Assembly: GCF_004114535.1 (NCBI RefSeq)
Contig: NZ_LBJC01000028.1
Location: 1 to 64,000, forward strand
DNA length: 64,000 bases
Direction: 5' to 3'
From: Bradyrhizobium nanningense
GTDB taxonomy: Bacteria > Pseudomonadota > Alphaproteobacteria > Rhizobiales > Xanthobacteraceae
The position numbers and the translations under genes were made by a program. Shown one piece after another: positions 1 to 8,830 of the stretch. Within the stretch, counting starts at the first letter, position 1; each line of letters opens with the position of its first letter. The notes below the pieces were generated by a model. It was not told where the DNA came from, did no database searches, and saw only the letters and a program-made list of their open reading frames with translations.

Positions 1-96
1 ATCATCACCGCAGACACTCGGCTATCGGCTATATCAGCCCGGTCGAGATGGAGCTAAAATCGGCTTGAACCCTGTCCACTTTTTTGGGGGAAGGTC
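1..96 (+). mobile_element. Right end of an IS3-family insertion sequence (cut by window edge)
   Basis: The first 68 bases encode the last residues of an IS3-type transposase. About 28 bases of terminal sequence follow, with the core tgtccacttttttgg and ending in ggtca. IS3-family elements typically end in CA, which fits an outer boundary near position 96. The bases after it belong to a dispersed chromosomal repeat, so the element seems to have landed beside or in that repeat. The exact terminal inverted repeat and target duplication cannot be checked because the left end lies outside the window. Confidence 0.7.
3..68 (+). CDS. IS3-family transposase OrfB, C-terminal fragment (partial)
   Basis: The frame starting at base 3 reads HHRRHSAIGYISPVEMELKS followed by A and a TGA stop at 66-68. 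The pattern RRHSxIGYxSPxEFE is the hallmark C-terminus of the DDE transposase (OrfB, rve domain) of IS3-family elements, just after the catalytic domain. The gene is partial only because the window begins inside it; whether the full copy is intact cannot be seen. It would catalyse copy-out/paste-in transposition of its own element. Confidence 0.8.
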   Translation, partial: HHRRHSAIGYISPVEMELKSA

Positions 97-97
97 A

Positions 98-290
98 ACT
101 CTGGATTGCTTCACTGCGCTCGCAATGACGGCGTATGAGGCGGCAGCTTGCTCTCCAAGTGCCGCCGTCATTCCCCGCGAAAGCGGGGAATCCTATACGC
201 CGCGGCGTAGCGGCTCGATCACAGCCGTCTCGGAGTACTGGATCGCCCGCCATCAACCCCGACGATGACACCGCGCGTGTGGCCACGGGC
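98..290. repeat. Dispersed compound palindromic repeat, copy 1
   Basis: This stretch is built of short modules: ctggattgcttc plus ctcgcaatgacgg, then gcggcagcttgctctccaa, then the inverted repeat ttccccgcgaaagcgggg, then a module containing ggatcgcccgc and gatgacac. The same modules occur in the same order at 19542-19755. Repeats of this kind are common between Bradyrhizobium genes; they are non-coding and probably form stem-loops. No gene is supported here. Confidence 0.75.
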
Positions 291-326
291 GCGCCTTCGC
301 GAACCGGGGTGAGAGTCCCACGCGAT

Positions 327-350
327 AAATCCGAATTTCGGTTAAATGGG
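327..350. repeat. Dispersed repeat with core aaatccgaatttcggt, copy 1
   Basis: The core aaatccgaatttcggt is followed by a taaa/aaatgg-like tail. Related copies lie at 4737-4801 (degraded) and 20322-20378, in both cases preceded by a ggtgagccggga-like module. All three sit between genes. The repeat is probably a short non-autonomous element; its mobility is inference. Confidence 0.5.
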
Positions 351-463
351 ATACTTTGCCGTTGCGGGTTGACGGCCCGAGGGACACTTGCGACTGACGT
401 CCCTATGCGCTCACCCGGGCTACGGAACCACGGGCCGCCGGGCCGCTCGCAACATCCGCGCAC

Positions 464-494
464 AAAAAAACACCCGGCGGTTGCCCGCCGGGTG
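464..494 (-). terminator. Rho-independent terminator of the porin gene
   Basis: On the minus strand a perfect 10-bp stem, cacccggcgg with ccgccgggtg around a 4-base loop, is followed by seven T residues. It starts about 25 bases after the porin stop codon and is oriented to end that transcript. Confidence 0.9.
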
Positions 495-518
495 CTCGTC
501 GAAAGACTTCGACAGATC

Positions 519-2090
519 TTACCAGTTGCGCTGAGCGCGGAGCAGCAGGGTGATGCTGTCCTGGTCCTTCAGCTCGTACAGAGCGGCCGGCTTGGCCGTC
601 GTGCCGGCACCGGCGTAACCAACCGTGCCCGAGTACTTCTGGTCGAGGTGGGTCCAGTTCACGTCACCCGAGAAGGTCAGGTTCTTGACCGGGGTCCAGC
701 GGGTGATCAGGCCGATCTGGGCGACCGCGAAGTCAGGATTGCAGCCGGTGACACCGGCGAGACCGCCGAACACGCCGCCTGCACCGCCAGCGCCGCAAAG
801 CGCAGTCTTGGCGACCGAGCCGTACTGCGCCTGAGCGTAGGCACCGTAGAGCGCGGTGTTCCAGTAGGGATCCCAGTTGTGGGTGTAAGCACCGCGGAAG
901 CCCCAGGTCTTCACCGTCTCCTGCTGGCCGCCCGTGATGAACACGGTGTCCGGAGCGGAGGCGAAGCCGACGCTCTGGTAGGCAACGCCGGAGCTGCCGA
1001 ACATCGAGTAGCTGCTGCCCGCCAGGTTCTGGAAGTTGTAGCGGGTCGCACCGTCGGTGTAGACGCCCTGGATGTTGATCACGTCACCCGCACCGGTCGG
1101 GATGTTCTTGATCGACAGAGCGAGCTGAACCGCCCAGCCCCACTTGTCGTCGGGGTGACCGGTGGTCTCGGTGGCGCCGTAATAGGCCACGTGGTTGTCA
1201 TGCGCAGCGACCGACGCCTGGAACATACCCCAAGCCTGGTCGACGCGGACCATACCGACGAGGTTCGGCGAACGCGAACCGCCGATGGCGTTGGAGCCGT
1301 AGGTGCCGCCGATCATGCTGCCAGCGCTGGCGCCGGTCAGATTCATGTTGCCGGCCTGATAGTAGGCCGTCGCGTCTTCAGCCGAGAAGGCCGCCGTCAC
1401 GCCCTGACCGAAGTCAGCGGTGTAGGTGAACTGGTTGACACCAGTGACCGTGCCGGAACCGCCGACGAGGCTGTCGATGTTGTTGCCGGGATAGTTGGTC
1501 CAGGGCGCGTCGAACTGCGACACGGCCTTACCCATGGTGAAGCCAGCGAACTGGATGAAGGCGTAGTACACGCCGAGCGAACCGCCCGAGGTGTTGCCGT
1601 CGGTGCCGTTGATCGACGAACCAACGAGCGCCGGCGTGGCGCCGGAGGTGTTGAGGCCGAGGTTGCCGGTATAGACCGTGCCGCCCGTCGCGGAGCCGGA
1701 GCCCTGATAGCCGCCGGTGGTCCAAGTGAACACGCCGTCGAAGAAGGTACGGACGACGCCGTACTCGGTCGCGGTGCGCGTGTCGATGTTGAGATCTTCA
1801 CGAGCGCGCATCTGGTAGTAGTTGCTGAGGCGGTTGTGCGCACCGGCCGGAGAGCCGTTCGAGATGCCGTAGTTGCTGTTGGTGTTGAACGCGACTTCGG
1901 CGCGCAGATAACCACCCAGCTTGATGCAGGTGTCGGTGCCCGGGATGTAGTAGAAACCGGCGCCGTACAGCGAGCAGATCTTCACGTATTCGACCGCCTT
2001 GGCCTTCACGGGAAGATCGGCTGCGAACGCCCCGGAGACGGCCATCAGGCCGGCAGCCGAGCCGAGAAAGAGCGACTTCGTCAACTTCAT
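519..2090 (-). CDS. Outer-membrane porin (Porin_2 / Omp2b-like family)
   Basis: This 523-residue beta-barrel porin would form a trimeric channel for small hydrophilic solutes in the outer membrane. The N-terminus MKLTKSLFLGSAAGLMAVSG ends in AFA and is a clear Sec signal peptide. The mature start ADLPVKAKAVEYVKIC and the next segment, with YYIPGTDTCIKLGGYLRAEV, are diagnostic of the rhizobial porin family and contain its two conserved cysteines. The body is rich in Gly, Asn, Ser and Thr with alternating hydrophobic residues, and the chain ends in an aromatic residue (AQRNW), the usual BAM signal. A good site (ctggaggttt) precedes ATG at 2090. Length fits the family. It is monocistronic, with a strong terminator just downstream. 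These porins are highly expressed and often occur as several paralogs. Confidence 0.95.
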   Translation of the reverse strand: MKLTKSLFLGSAAGLMAVSGAFAADLPVKAKAVEYVKICSLYGAGFYYIPGTDTCIKLGGYLRAEVAFNTNSNYGISNGSPAGAHNRLSNYYQMRAREDLNIDTRTATEYGVVRTFFDGVFTWTTGGYQGSGSATGGTVYTGNLGLNTSGATPALVGSSINGTDGNTSGGSLGVYYAFIQFAGFTMGKAVSQFDAPWTNYPGNNIDSLVGGSGTVTGVNQFTYTADFGQGVTAAFSAEDATAYYQAGNMNLTGASAGSMIGGTYGSNAIGGSRSPNLVGMVRVDQAWGMFQASVAAHDNHVAYYGATETTGHPDDKWGWAVQLALSIKNIPTGAGDVINIQGVYTDGATRYNFQNLAGSSYSMFGSSGVAYQSVGFASAPDTVFITGGQQETVKTWGFRGAYTHNWDPYWNTALYGAYAQAQYGSVAKTALCGAGGAGGVFGGLAGVTGCNPDFAVAQIGLITRWTPVKNLTFSGDVNWTHLDQKYSGTVGYAGAGTTAKPAALYELKDQDSITLLLRAQRNW

Positions 2091-2607
2091 TAGGTAAACC
2101 TCCAGGTCGATTCAGGGGGCTCGGCTTCCTCGGAGGACACCGCTTCACCCTCATAATTTCCGTTCAATTCAGATCCGCACTGAAGGTCCGGACTGAAACG
2201 ACAGTGAGGTGCCCCCCCTCCGTCGTTCCTCACGTATAGTTTATAAAAACAATCGCCTCAATTTATTGATTTAGTGAATTGTAAGTTCGGCGAGAGATGT
2301 TGCCCGAGAGCAACAGAACCTGTCGGAATGCGAACTAACATGCTGAATAAAAAGTAAAAAGCCCTCAGGGGGCATCCCGAGGGCTTTCTTGGAGGTCTCA
2401 CATCGCCGTCCATCGACAGGGTCAAGAGCAGCAAAGATTGAGTGCGACGATACGTAATTTAATTAATTGCTTTTTGCAAGCATCAAATGGTCGGACGGTT
2501 TCGGCCTCATCACGACGGAAATCTGAGACGCCCTCGGAATATGCCGTTAAAAGACTGATTCAAGAGCAATAAGAAGGGATCAACGCCGAAGCGGGGGGCA
2601 AAGCCAC
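2091..2607. other. Divergent intergenic region between porin and marR
   Basis: The 517 bases hold the porin leader and promoter (AT-rich block at 2235-2285), a strong stem-loop at 2358-2387, and the upstream region of the MarR gene. No protein gene is supported. The stem-loop is oriented to terminate a minus-strand transcript starting between it and the MarR gene, so a small RNA is possible. Confidence 0.6.
2342..2390 (-). terminator. Orphan intrinsic terminator, minus strand
   Basis: A 9-bp stem (aaagccctc with gagggcttt, 12-base loop) is followed on the minus strand by a T-rich tail, tttttactttttattc. No annotated minus-strand gene lies upstream of it, since the next gene to the right is the plus-strand MarR gene. 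On the plus strand the tail is poorer (tttctt), so it is at best a weak bidirectional terminator. Confidence 0.6.
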
Positions 2608-3087
2608 ATGATCGAGAAAAAACTCGACAGGGCGATCACGGACTTCATCTGGAACGTCGTCGAAATTCACGCGCAGCTGGAGGACATCCACGCGAGTTGG
2701 GCCGGACTGCTGGGCATTACCCAGCCGCAATGGCTGATCATGATGGCCATCACCGAGCTGGACGAGGGGCGCGGCGTCGCCGGCATCGAGATCGCGAACA
2801 AGTTGCGGGTCCATCCGGCTTTCGTCACCAACCAGACCAAGACCCTGGAAAAGAGCGGCTTGCTATCGCGACGGCCGGCAGCGGACGACGCCCGCTTCGT
2901 TCTGATGTCGCTGACGGCGAAGGCGAAGACGGAGATCGAGAAACTATCCAAGAGAAGGCTCGCCTTGAATTCGACCATGTTCAACGAGCTCGACGAGAAG
3001 ACTTTAGCTGAACTGAATGGCGCGCTCGCTACGATCGCCAGGAACGCCCGGCTGGCGGCTCGATTGCTGGCGATCGACGCGTCGTAA
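2608..3087 (+). CDS. MarR-family transcriptional regulator
   Basis: The 159-residue protein has the size and layout of MarR dimers: an N-terminal dimerisation helix (IEKKLDRAITDFIWNVVEIH), a winged helix at about residues 45-110 and a C-terminal dimerisation helix. The recognition region VHPAFVTNQTKTLEKSGLL and the wing RRPAADDARFVLMSLT match the family pattern of helix, KxLExxGLI and DxRxxxxxLT. Such proteins usually repress a neighbouring operon and release DNA on binding a small aromatic ligand. The divergent neighbour is the porin, which is a possible target; the downstream hydrolase points the opposite way. The ligand is not predictable. Confidence 0.9.
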   Translation: MIEKKLDRAITDFIWNVVEIHAQLEDIHASWAGLLGITQPQWLIMMAITELDEGRGVAGIEIANKLRVHPAFVTNQTKTLEKSGLLSRRPAADDARFVLMSLTAKAKTEIEKLSKRRLALNSTMFNELDEKTLAELNGALATIARNARLAARLLAIDAS

Positions 3088-3179
3088 TCCGCAAATGTCC
3101 GGGACAGACTGAGTGCCCGAGCCGAACGCTGACGTCGTCGCGCCGCGTCAGGATAGCGCGCCGCTTATGCCCTGACCGG

Positions 3180-4262
3180 CTAGAGGTACGTCACGGGTTC
3201 ATGCGGACGGGCCGCACCAAGCTTGCTGTCGAGCCATTCGAGAACGAAGTCGTCGACGGCGATGAAATTCTCGACCTCGCCGAGTGGGTGCGACACGTTG
3301 TTGGGGACGACGACCGAGCAATCCGCTCCGGTCTGCCGATAATCGGCCTGCAGCTCGAGAGCGTCCTGCTCCCATATCATGGAGCGACTCCCGACGATCA
3401 TGAGCAGCGGGCACGGCAGCCGACGCGACGGCAGCAACGAACCCGTCGAGGCGCCGTCAGGGGCGGCCTGTCCGAAGCCGCTGATCCAGCGTAGCGAGGC
3501 GCGACGCATGCGCGGCGTCAACAGGCCGCCGTCGCACACCGCGGCCGCGATCCTGCGATCCGAGAGGGCAAGGCGGGACGCATGACAGGCGCCCGTCCCT
3601 TCGCCGTAGATCGCGATCCGCCGCGGGTCGACATCGGGGCGCCCCTGCAGATAGTCCAACCAGCACTGAAGCCTGTGCACCGGCTTGAAGGCACGATGAA
3701 CCGTCGAATTGCCGGCATCGACGAGCAGCAGCGACATGGTCCCGCAGAGCGAGGCCGGCAACAGCCGGCTCATCATCGAGCCCAAACTGATGTCCTCGTC
3801 ACTGACGCAGATCACCGCCGGCGCGGAAGGCCCATGACGGAGCGCCGGCAGAAAGAAGCCAGCCAGCACCCCTTGATCGAAGCAGTCGATCTTGACGCGC
3901 TCGATCGCCAGACCAGCCTCTGCCTCGAAGCCCCTCAGGCTGATGCCGACCTCGTCAGCGAGGTCGGCACTTGCGACATCACCCGGGCAGGACAGACGTC
4001 TGACGACTTCGAGGGCCGTCAGCGAACATAGCCACGCTTCCCGCGCAATCTGAGCGGAGCCGGTGTCGCGCGCGGATTCGGCCAATGCCCGGTAGTCGTC
4101 TGCGACCCTCAGCCAGTCCGAAATCCACAATTGCCGGTCCGTCTCACGCCCGAGCTCCGCGACGGACAGGCTTGCGAAAAATTGTGACGCGCGATCCCGC
4201 AAGCGAGCCAGGCTTTGCCCGGCGCCGTCGCACGAGCCGTAAGGCCAATGATCACCTTCCAT
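3180..4262 (-). CDS. Alpha/beta-hydrolase fold protein (FrsA/DUF1100-like) without nucleophile Ser
   Basis: The 360-residue protein resembles the FrsA/DUF1100 group of alpha/beta-hydrolases, with a helical N-terminal part (about 1-120) and a hydrolase core. The strand-turn that should carry GxSxG reads IAIYGEGTGACHASRLA, so glycine replaces the catalytic serine. A late histidine (VSHPLGEVENF) is in the right place for the catalytic His, and IVGSRSMIWEQDA could carry the acid. If the alignment is right this is a non-hydrolytic member, perhaps a binding or regulatory protein. ATG at 4262 was taken as start. It stands alone, convergent to the MarR gene. The fold call is good and the specific function is unknown. 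Confidence 0.75.
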   Translation of the reverse strand: MEGDHWPYGSCDGAGQSLARLRDRASQFFASLSVAELGRETDRQLWISDWLRVADDYRALAESARDTGSAQIAREAWLCSLTALEVVRRLSCPGDVASADLADEVGISLRGFEAEAGLAIERVKIDCFDQGVLAGFFLPALRHGPSAPAVICVSDEDISLGSMMSRLLPASLCGTMSLLLVDAGNSTVHRAFKPVHRLQCWLDYLQGRPDVDPRRIAIYGEGTGACHASRLALSDRRIAAAVCDGGLLTPRMRRASLRWISGFGQAAPDGASTGSLLPSRRLPCPLLMIVGSRSMIWEQDALELQADYRQTGADCSVVVPNNVSHPLGEVENFIAVDDFVLEWLDSKLGAARPHEPVTYL

Positions 4263-5092
4263 GTCAGCCCCCGAACGGCGCCGTCAACGATTGCCCGGAC
4301 TTGCGTCCAGATCCGCCGGCCTCACGTTCTGCGCAGCGCCTCGAGGCGACGAGACCCACCCCGACAATCGCTGCATCCTCGCTTCGCGCGGCGGAGGCTC
4401 TGCGCGGGACCGCCGGTATTCCAAACGAGCCGACCCGAGGCTGGCTCAACTCAATCGTCACGTCCCAGCTCCATCGCTGACACATAGTTGTTTGCCCGCG
4501 TAGACCGCCACGCTTGCGATTCGGGCCCGGTCGTTTCTTGTTGCGATCGGCGAATAGAAATGACTTCACTTCGCCGACCGAAGAGACATGCCTGCCTAGG
4601 CCGTCATTGTGAAACCACGATATGGTGAGCGATGCGGCGGATTGTCGCTTCGTCAATGCGCGCTGCGGACGTGACAAGACGATGACGGCGATACCGGCCA
4701 ACGTGCCGATCATTGGCACGCGAAGCGTGACGACGTGTGATCGCACCTCACGGTGAGCCGGGACGAGCGCGACATCAGACAGATCGGAATTCGGTAAAGC
4801 CGTACAGCATTGGCGAGCGGACTGACGGCGGCAGGTACCGAGGCTTATCGGTCGGGCGAGAAACGAGCGCCCATGGCCGGATCGAGTGCCGCGCAAGGCG
4901 GGAGTCCCTGCCGGCGGACGTAATGATCGTCGAATCTTTCTTCGCTCCATCCAGGCGAGGCCGATTTCGGCGCCGCCTTGTATGCATTATCCCAGTTGCC
5001 ATCCTCGCGGACTTCGCTTTACATGCCGGCAACTCGCCCGCCGGATGACGGCCGGGGCTCAAAAATCGCACAAATTGTCAAAGGGACGGAGC
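4263..5092. other. Intergenic region, 830 bases, with a degraded dispersed repeat at 4737-4801
   Basis: No convincing gene is seen. At 4750-4801 there is a diverged copy of the repeat found at 20322-20378: gtgagccggga, then a spacer, then cggaattcggtaaag. Long open frames across the region have a composition typical of GC-rich antisense frames. The last 30 bases hold the ribosome-binding site of the next gene (aaagggacgga). Confidence 0.6.
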
Positions 5093-6157
5093 ATGGCGCG
5101 CAACATATTGATTCTCGGGGCTTCTTACGGCTCCCTGCTGGGCACGAAGCTGCTGATGGCCGGGCACAACGTGACCCTGGTCTGCCGCGCCAAGACCGCG
5201 GAGCTGATTAACCGCGAAGGTACCGAGGTACGCATCAAGCTGCGGGACGAGGCGGTGCACCGGGCGATCTTCTCGCGCGATCTGCCCGGCAAGCTCGACG
5301 CCGTGACCCCGGCCAATGTCGATCTCTCCCGCTACGATATGGTTGGCCTTGCGATGCAGGAGCCGCAATACACCAACCACACGGTGCGCGTTCTCATGGT
5401 GAAGATCGCCGCGGCGAAGCTGCCGTGCCTGTCGATCATGAACATGCCGCCGCTGCCCTATCTGAAGCGGATTCCGGCGCTCGCCGACATGGATCTGGAA
5501 GAGGCCTACACCAATGCGCAGGTGTGGGAGCGGTTCGAGCCCGGGCTGGTGACGCTGTGCTCGCCCGACCCGCAGGCGTTCCGTCCGCGGGAAGAAGCCG
5601 CGAACGTGCTGCATGTCGGCCTGCCCACCAACTTCAAGGCGTCGGTGTTCGCCGATGAGAAGCACAACAAGGTGCTGCGCGAGTTGGAGGCCGACATCGA
5701 TGCTGTGACGCTCGACGGCCACGATGTGCCGGTGAAGCTGAAAGTTTTCGATTCCCTGTTCGTGCCGCTGGCGAAATGGTCGATGCTGCTGACCGGCAAT
5801 TACCGCTGCATCACGCCGCACGAGCCGCAATCGATCCGCGATGCCGTGCACGGCGATCTCAAGCGCTCGCAGACGATCTACGACCATGTCGATGCGATCG
5901 CGCGCCGCCTCGGCGCCGATCCGCAGGACCAGGTGCCCTTCGCGAAATACGCCAAGGCCGCCGAGAGCCTGCTCAAGCCGTCATCGGCCGCGCGTGCCGT
6001 CGCAAGTGGCGCGCCCTTCATCGAGCGCGTCGACCTCCTGGTGAAGCTGATCTCGCATCAGCTCGGCGTGCCCAATTCCGAGATCGACCGCACGGTCGAC
6101 ACTGTGGACCAGAAGCTGAACGAGAAGATCGTGCAGGGCGGATCCGGCGCGCAGTAG
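5093..6157 (+). CDS. Ketopantoate reductase-family (PanE/ApbA-like) NAD(P)-binding protein
   Basis: The 354-residue protein begins MARNILILGASYGSLLGTKL, a Rossmann beta-alpha-beta with the GxxxGxxxG nucleotide-binding pattern of ketopantoate reductases, followed by VTLVCR at the second strand end. The C-terminal half (about 190-320) is all-alpha, as in the ApbA_C domain, and includes the segment LLTGNYRC. Family members reduce 2-ketopantoate to pantoate with NADPH for coenzyme A synthesis, but many such paralogs act on other 2-keto acids, and this one is longer and divergent. ATG at 5093 was chosen because aagggacgga sits just upstream and the Rossmann strand starts at once; an in-frame start further upstream is not supported. 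The substrate is uncertain. Confidence 0.8.
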   Translation: MARNILILGASYGSLLGTKLLMAGHNVTLVCRAKTAELINREGTEVRIKLRDEAVHRAIFSRDLPGKLDAVTPANVDLSRYDMVGLAMQEPQYTNHTVRVLMVKIAAAKLPCLSIMNMPPLPYLKRIPALADMDLEEAYTNAQVWERFEPGLVTLCSPDPQAFRPREEAANVLHVGLPTNFKASVFADEKHNKVLRELEADIDAVTLDGHDVPVKLKVFDSLFVPLAKWSMLLTGNYRCITPHEPQSIRDAVHGDLKRSQTIYDHVDAIARRLGADPQDQVPFAKYAKAAESLLKPSSAARAVASGAPFIERVDLLVKLISHQLGVPNSEIDRTVDTVDQKLNEKIVQGGSGAQ

Positions 6158-6378
6158 GCGCGCCGGTACGTGTGACCGGATCGGGATGCGCGGGCAATGT
6201 GCTGGGTTCCGGCGAGGGACCCCACTTCCGTCATCCGGCAATGACGCCGCGGATTGCATTCATCGGCAACGACGCGCTCAATCCGACGATTGAGCTGGGA
6301 CCGTTCCCTGTGTGACGCAAATTTGGCGGATGGGCCGTGCCTGCATCGGGATCCAGGACAGACAGAGAAGCAGAAGTA

Positions 6379-7197
6379 ATGGATCAGACGATGCTGAGCG
6401 TCGTCCGCGCGGTCGAGGCAGGCGCGACGACCATGAAGGGCGTGATCGACGCCACCGGGCTGTCCCGTCTCAAGATCGAGCGCGCGTTGAACGCGCTGGA
6501 GAAGCAGAAACTGCTCGTGCGCGACGGCCAGGGCTTCAAGGCGGCCGGCGTGCCGAAGACGACGCCGCTGGCCCGGCAATGCGGATCGTGCAACGCCTGC
6601 TGCGATATCCTCGAAGTGGCCGCCGTCGACAAGCCGGTGAACCAGCTCTGCAAGCACTGGCAGACCGGCACCGGCTGCACCATCTACGACCGCCGCCCCC
6701 AGATGTGCCGCTCCTTCGTCTGCGCCTGGCTGCAAGGGCATCTCGACGATGACTGGTTCCCGGCGAAGTCGGGCATCATCGTGCATTTCAGCCAGGATGC
6801 CGTGAACGTCACGGTCGACGACCATTGCCCCGATCGCTGGCGCGAGGAGCCTTATTTCGGCAAGCTCGCCGAATGGTCGCTGAACGGGATCAGGCGGATC
6901 GGAAACCGGGGCTATGCGACCCTCGTCGTCTCCGGCGCCGACCGCTTCCTGCTGCTCGGACGCACCATCGTTCCCGAGCCGACGCTGTTCGGCACGGCTT
7001 TCGTGCCGCTCACGGCCGACACGTTCCGGTTCTGGCGGGCAACATCGCCGGAGCATTTGCAGCGACTGCACGAACGCATCGCCGAGATGGAGCGGATCAG
7101 GCAGGAATTCGGCTCCTGCCTCATCCCCGCAAACGAGGACGACGATCCGCAACCGCCCTATCGGCCCGCACTTCTACGGCAATCGAACCACGCCTGA
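6379..7197 (+). CDS. Winged-helix plus YkgJ-family cysteine-cluster protein
   Basis: The 272-residue protein joins two modules. Residues 1-60 look like a winged helix (VVRAVEAGATTMKGVIDATG, then SRLKIERALNALEKQKLLVR). From about residue 70 comes a YkgJ-type Fe/Zn-chelating Cys cluster: CGSCNACC, then CKHWQTGTGCTIYDRRPQMC, then FVCAWL. YkgJ-family proteins coordinate metal through this CxxCxxCC...C...C...C pattern; their biochemical role is poorly known. An in-frame ATG further upstream has no ribosome-binding site, so ATG at 6379 is preferred (aagcagaagta upstream). The helix-turn-helix fusion suggests a metal-responsive DNA-binding role, which is inference. It lies 100 bases before the ATPase gene on the same strand. 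Confidence 0.75.
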   Translation: MDQTMLSVVRAVEAGATTMKGVIDATGLSRLKIERALNALEKQKLLVRDGQGFKAAGVPKTTPLARQCGSCNACCDILEVAAVDKPVNQLCKHWQTGTGCTIYDRRPQMCRSFVCAWLQGHLDDDWFPAKSGIIVHFSQDAVNVTVDDHCPDRWREEPYFGKLAEWSLNGIRRIGNRGYATLVVSGADRFLLLGRTIVPEPTLFGTAFVPLTADTFRFWRATSPEHLQRLHERIAEMERIRQEFGSCLIPANEDDDPQPPYRPALLRQSNHA

Positions 7198-7300
7198 ACG
7201 CCGCCGTGGGCAACGCGGCATGATCGACCCGTGCCGCTCGACGCGCGGCGGCGGGATTGATAAGCCGCTGTCCGCGAATGACGGGACTTGAGTCGGGGAC

Positions 7301-8812
7301 ATGACGGTTGCAATCGAGATGGGGCAGACCACGGCAGGCGCCGCGGCCGCCATGGACCTCGAGGAACTGCTGGCGACCCGCCTCCTGGTGCAGGGCAATT
7401 CGGGCTCCGGCAAATCGCATTTGTTGCGGCGGCTGCTGGAACAGAGCGCGCCCTGGGTGCAGCAGGCCATCATCGACCCCGAAGGCGATTTCGTCACACT
7501 GGCCGAGCGCTTCGGCCATCTGGTGATCGCAGCCGAGGATCACACCGAGCGCGGTCTTCAGGTCGCCGGCGAGCGCGCGCGGCTGCATCGCGTCTCCACC
7601 GTGCTCAATCTCGAGGGCCTCGACGCCGAGAACCAGATGCGACGCGCCGCCGCGTTTCTCGGCGGGATGTTCGACGTCGACCGCGACCATTGGTATCCGA
7701 TGCTCGTGGTCGTCGACGAGGCGCAGCTGTTCGCGCCGGCGGTCGCGGGCGAGGTCTCGGACGAAGCGCGAAAGCTCTCGCTCAGTGCGATGACCAATTT
7801 GATGTGCCGCGGCCGCAAGCGTGGCCTCGCCGGCATCATCGCGACCCAGCGGCTGGCGAAGCTCGCCAAGAACGTCGCGGCAGAAGCCTCCAACTTCCTG
7901 ATGGGCCGGACCTTCCTCGACATCGACATGGCGCGCGCCGCCGATCTGCTCGGCATGGAACGGCGGCAGGCCGAAGCCTTTCGCGACCTCGAGCGCGGAC
8001 AATTCATGGCGCTGGGGCCTGCGCTGTCGCGCCGTCCGCTACGCCTGAACATCGGCCCGACCGACACCTCTCCGCGCAATTCGACGCCGCGGCTGATGCC
8101 GCTGCCGGAGGCGACCACTGAAGATATGCGCGCCGTGATCCTGGCCGCGCCGCCGCCCGATGCCAGCCGGCCGCAGCGCCGGCCGGCGCCGGATCTGCTG
8201 GAGCAGCTTCGCGCCGCGAAGGCCGCCGCCCCGGTGATCCAACCGGCAGCGGTCGAGGTGCCGGTCAGTGCCGAGGAGCTCGCCGAGCGGCGCGAGCGCG
8301 TGGACCGTACGCTGCGTGCCGTGCTCGCCGCGCCCGACGCCGGCTTCCGCGCCATCGGCGTGCTCTATCAGGAGTTCGTGGTTCGCTGCCGCATCGAGGG
8401 CCTCGGCACGGCGGTGCCCGATCTCAACGAATTCCGCCGCATGCTGACCCATGCGCGCGCCGGGCTCGGCGCTGATCTCACTGAAGATGACGCCTGGCAG
8501 GATGTCTCGCTGCGAGCGTCCATTTTGCCGGACGACATGCAAGGCGTATTCATGATGATCGCGCGCGCGGCCAAGGAAGGCTGGCCCTGCCCCGGCGACG
8601 CCGCAATCGCCCGCGCCTACGGCTCGCATTCGTTGCGCCGGGCGCAGCGGCTGCTCGGCTATATGGAGGAGCAGGGCCTGGTCGTGGTCCAGCTCGATGG
8701 TGGTGGACGCAGGATCGTGACGCTGGTCGAGCTGGCCTGGGCCACGGCCCCCGGTGATCCCAATGGCGATGACCTGCCGGCCGAGCAAATCGCGAGCGCG
8801 GCGTCGGCCTGA
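7301..8812 (+). CDS. HerA/DUF87-like P-loop ATPase
   Basis: The 503-residue ATPase has Walker A GNSGSGKSH (about residues 32-40), Walker B LVVVDEAQLF (about 130) and a sensor-like segment GLAGIIATQRLAKLAKNV. The order matches HerA/FtsK-clade DUF87 ATPases, which pump or bind DNA. The segment RNAAAF-like DMARAADLLGM and the C-terminal winged-helix-like part (about 400-490, SLRRAQRLLGYMEEQGLVVV) could contact DNA, as the FtsK gamma domain does. The Ala/Pro-rich linker at about 270-330 separates the two. No NurA-type nuclease gene is adjacent, so it is not a standard HerA-NurA pair. It follows the YkgJ gene and may be co-transcribed with it. Confidence 0.85.
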   Translation: MTVAIEMGQTTAGAAAAMDLEELLATRLLVQGNSGSGKSHLLRRLLEQSAPWVQQAIIDPEGDFVTLAERFGHLVIAAEDHTERGLQVAGERARLHRVSTVLNLEGLDAENQMRRAAAFLGGMFDVDRDHWYPMLVVVDEAQLFAPAVAGEVSDEARKLSLSAMTNLMCRGRKRGLAGIIATQRLAKLAKNVAAEASNFLMGRTFLDIDMARAADLLGMERRQAEAFRDLERGQFMALGPALSRRPLRLNIGPTDTSPRNSTPRLMPLPEATTEDMRAVILAAPPPDASRPQRRPAPDLLEQLRAAKAAAPVIQPAAVEVPVSAEELAERRERVDRTLRAVLAAPDAGFRAIGVLYQEFVVRCRIEGLGTAVPDLNEFRRMLTHARAGLGADLTEDDAWQDVSLRASILPDDMQGVFMMIARAAKEGWPCPGDAAIARAYGSHSLRRAQRLLGYMEEQGLVVVQLDGGGRRIVTLVELAWATAPGDPNGDDLPAEQIASAASA

Positions 8813-8830
8813 GTGCGGGACCTGAGCGCA

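Noticed and set aside
135..2093. 652-codon open frame on the plus strand
   Set aside because: It lies fully antisense to the porin gene, has no family-like residues, and arises from high GC at third positions.
4264..4950. 228-codon minus-strand frame in the intergenic region
   Set aside because: Contains a dispersed repeat translated in frame and no family-like content; not supported as a gene.
6058..7152. 364-codon minus-strand frame
   Set aside because: Antisense to the YkgJ gene, whose Cys cluster is convincing.
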